Source: Symbiodinium natans (lineage: Eukaryota; Sar; Dinophyceae; Suessiales; Symbiodiniaceae). Taken from it: DNA of 64,000 bases. Numbering within the stretch: position 1 is the stretch's first letter; each line of letters opens with the position of its first letter. This document shows, piece by piece, positions 63,580-64,000 of this stretch. The position numbers and the translations under genes were made by a program. The DNA lies in NCBI GenBank assembly GCA_905221605.1, contig CAJNDS010000474.1, positions 57,501-121,500 on the forward strand, written 5' to 3'. The notes under the pieces are model-generated. The model saw only the letters and a list, made by a program, of their open reading frames with translations, was not told where the DNA came from and searched no databases.

Positions 63580-64000
63580 TGGAGTGTGCAAGAGGGGCTT
63601 CTCCTGAAATTAAAGTCAGAAGGGGCTGGCGCTGCGACTCTGCTTGCATCGCTAAAGTACGTGGCCATCGGCAGCAGCAATTGCTGGGATTTTGCAGGGA
63701 CAGGATTTGGGTGTGAGGAATCGGGAATCCACATCTCTGAGCCCTGGATTCGCAGAGTTGTAAGATACAGGATCTCACAACGTGCACATGAATGTCCAAG
63801 GAGGGATCTCAAACATTTCCATCGCCGGGCTCATGGCGAAGAGCGACTCTGCGCCACGGCAAGACGCATGGCTCCCAAACGAGCAGCCTCCTTTCGTGCG
63901 GGATTGCAGTCAATATCATGTCAGTTGACAGGGCTGGCCAAAACCTGCCCAAACAACTGCACGTTTGTGGATGCAACCGCTCTCGTAGAGTTTTTTGCAC
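63580..64000. other. no gene recognised
   Basis: Nothing recognisable was found before the window ends. Confidence 0.35.

Noticed and set aside
1-64000. tRNA genes, spliced-leader genes, CRISPR arrays and bacterial operon signals
   Set aside because: No cloverleaf or spliced-leader sequence was recognised by eye, and the small-exon, GC/GA-intron structure is eukaryotic. A covariance-model search would be needed to exclude small RNAs.

Overview
The window looks like nuclear DNA of a dinoflagellate, most likely a Symbiodinium-type alga. Four things point there. Dozens of interstitial TTTAGGG/CCCTAAA telomere-like blocks are scattered through it. Host genes are split into very small exons (often 30-100 nt). 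The introns use GC and GA donors as well as GT, almost always with an AG|G acceptor. A large Ty1/copia retrotransposon dominates the middle. No spliced leader, tRNA or CRISPR was recognised.

Layout: 1-12.8 kb is intergenic, with tandem repeats, foldback (MITE-like) elements and telomere-like blocks. 12.8-16.8 kb holds exons of a protein kinase gene (minus strand: VAVK, hinge, HRD, DFG and APE motifs on separate exons). 17-27 kb is mostly repeat-bearing DNA with one ankyrin exon at 23.0 kb. 27.0-50.7 kb is one AMP-forming acyl-CoA synthetase gene (minus strand), reassembled here from about 18 small exons. A complete 13.7 kb LTR retrotransposon (33103-46779, minus strand) sits inside one of its introns, flanked by a 5-bp AAACC duplication. 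48.35-49.5 kb is a GT/GC-rich satellite in another intron of the same gene. 52.55-52.70 kb is a truncated 18S rRNA fragment. 57.0-59.6 kb (minus) carries an SGNH-hydrolase exon and an ankyrin-repeat gene with its probable start codon. The rest is intergenic, with telomere-like blocks, microsatellites and foldback elements.

The retrotransposon is the most interesting object. It has two identical 147-bp LTRs, a polypurine tract, a candidate primer-binding site and a Gag-protease ORF with two CCCH zinc fingers. A Pol ORF in the -1 frame follows, reached through a GGGTTTT slippery heptamer, with integrase, reverse transcriptase and RNase H in copia order. After RNase H the Pol ORF runs on for over 1000 residues through a 2OG-Fe(II)-oxygenase-like domain, a C5-methyltransferase-like domain and a weak SGNH-like domain. 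One in-frame TAG then separates it from a Tpt1/KptA-type RNA 2'-phosphotransferase domain with a zinc ribbon. An 80-residue domain is duplicated between Gag and Pol. The element therefore appears to carry its own set of nucleic-acid-modifying enzymes and, by its identical LTRs, inserted recently.
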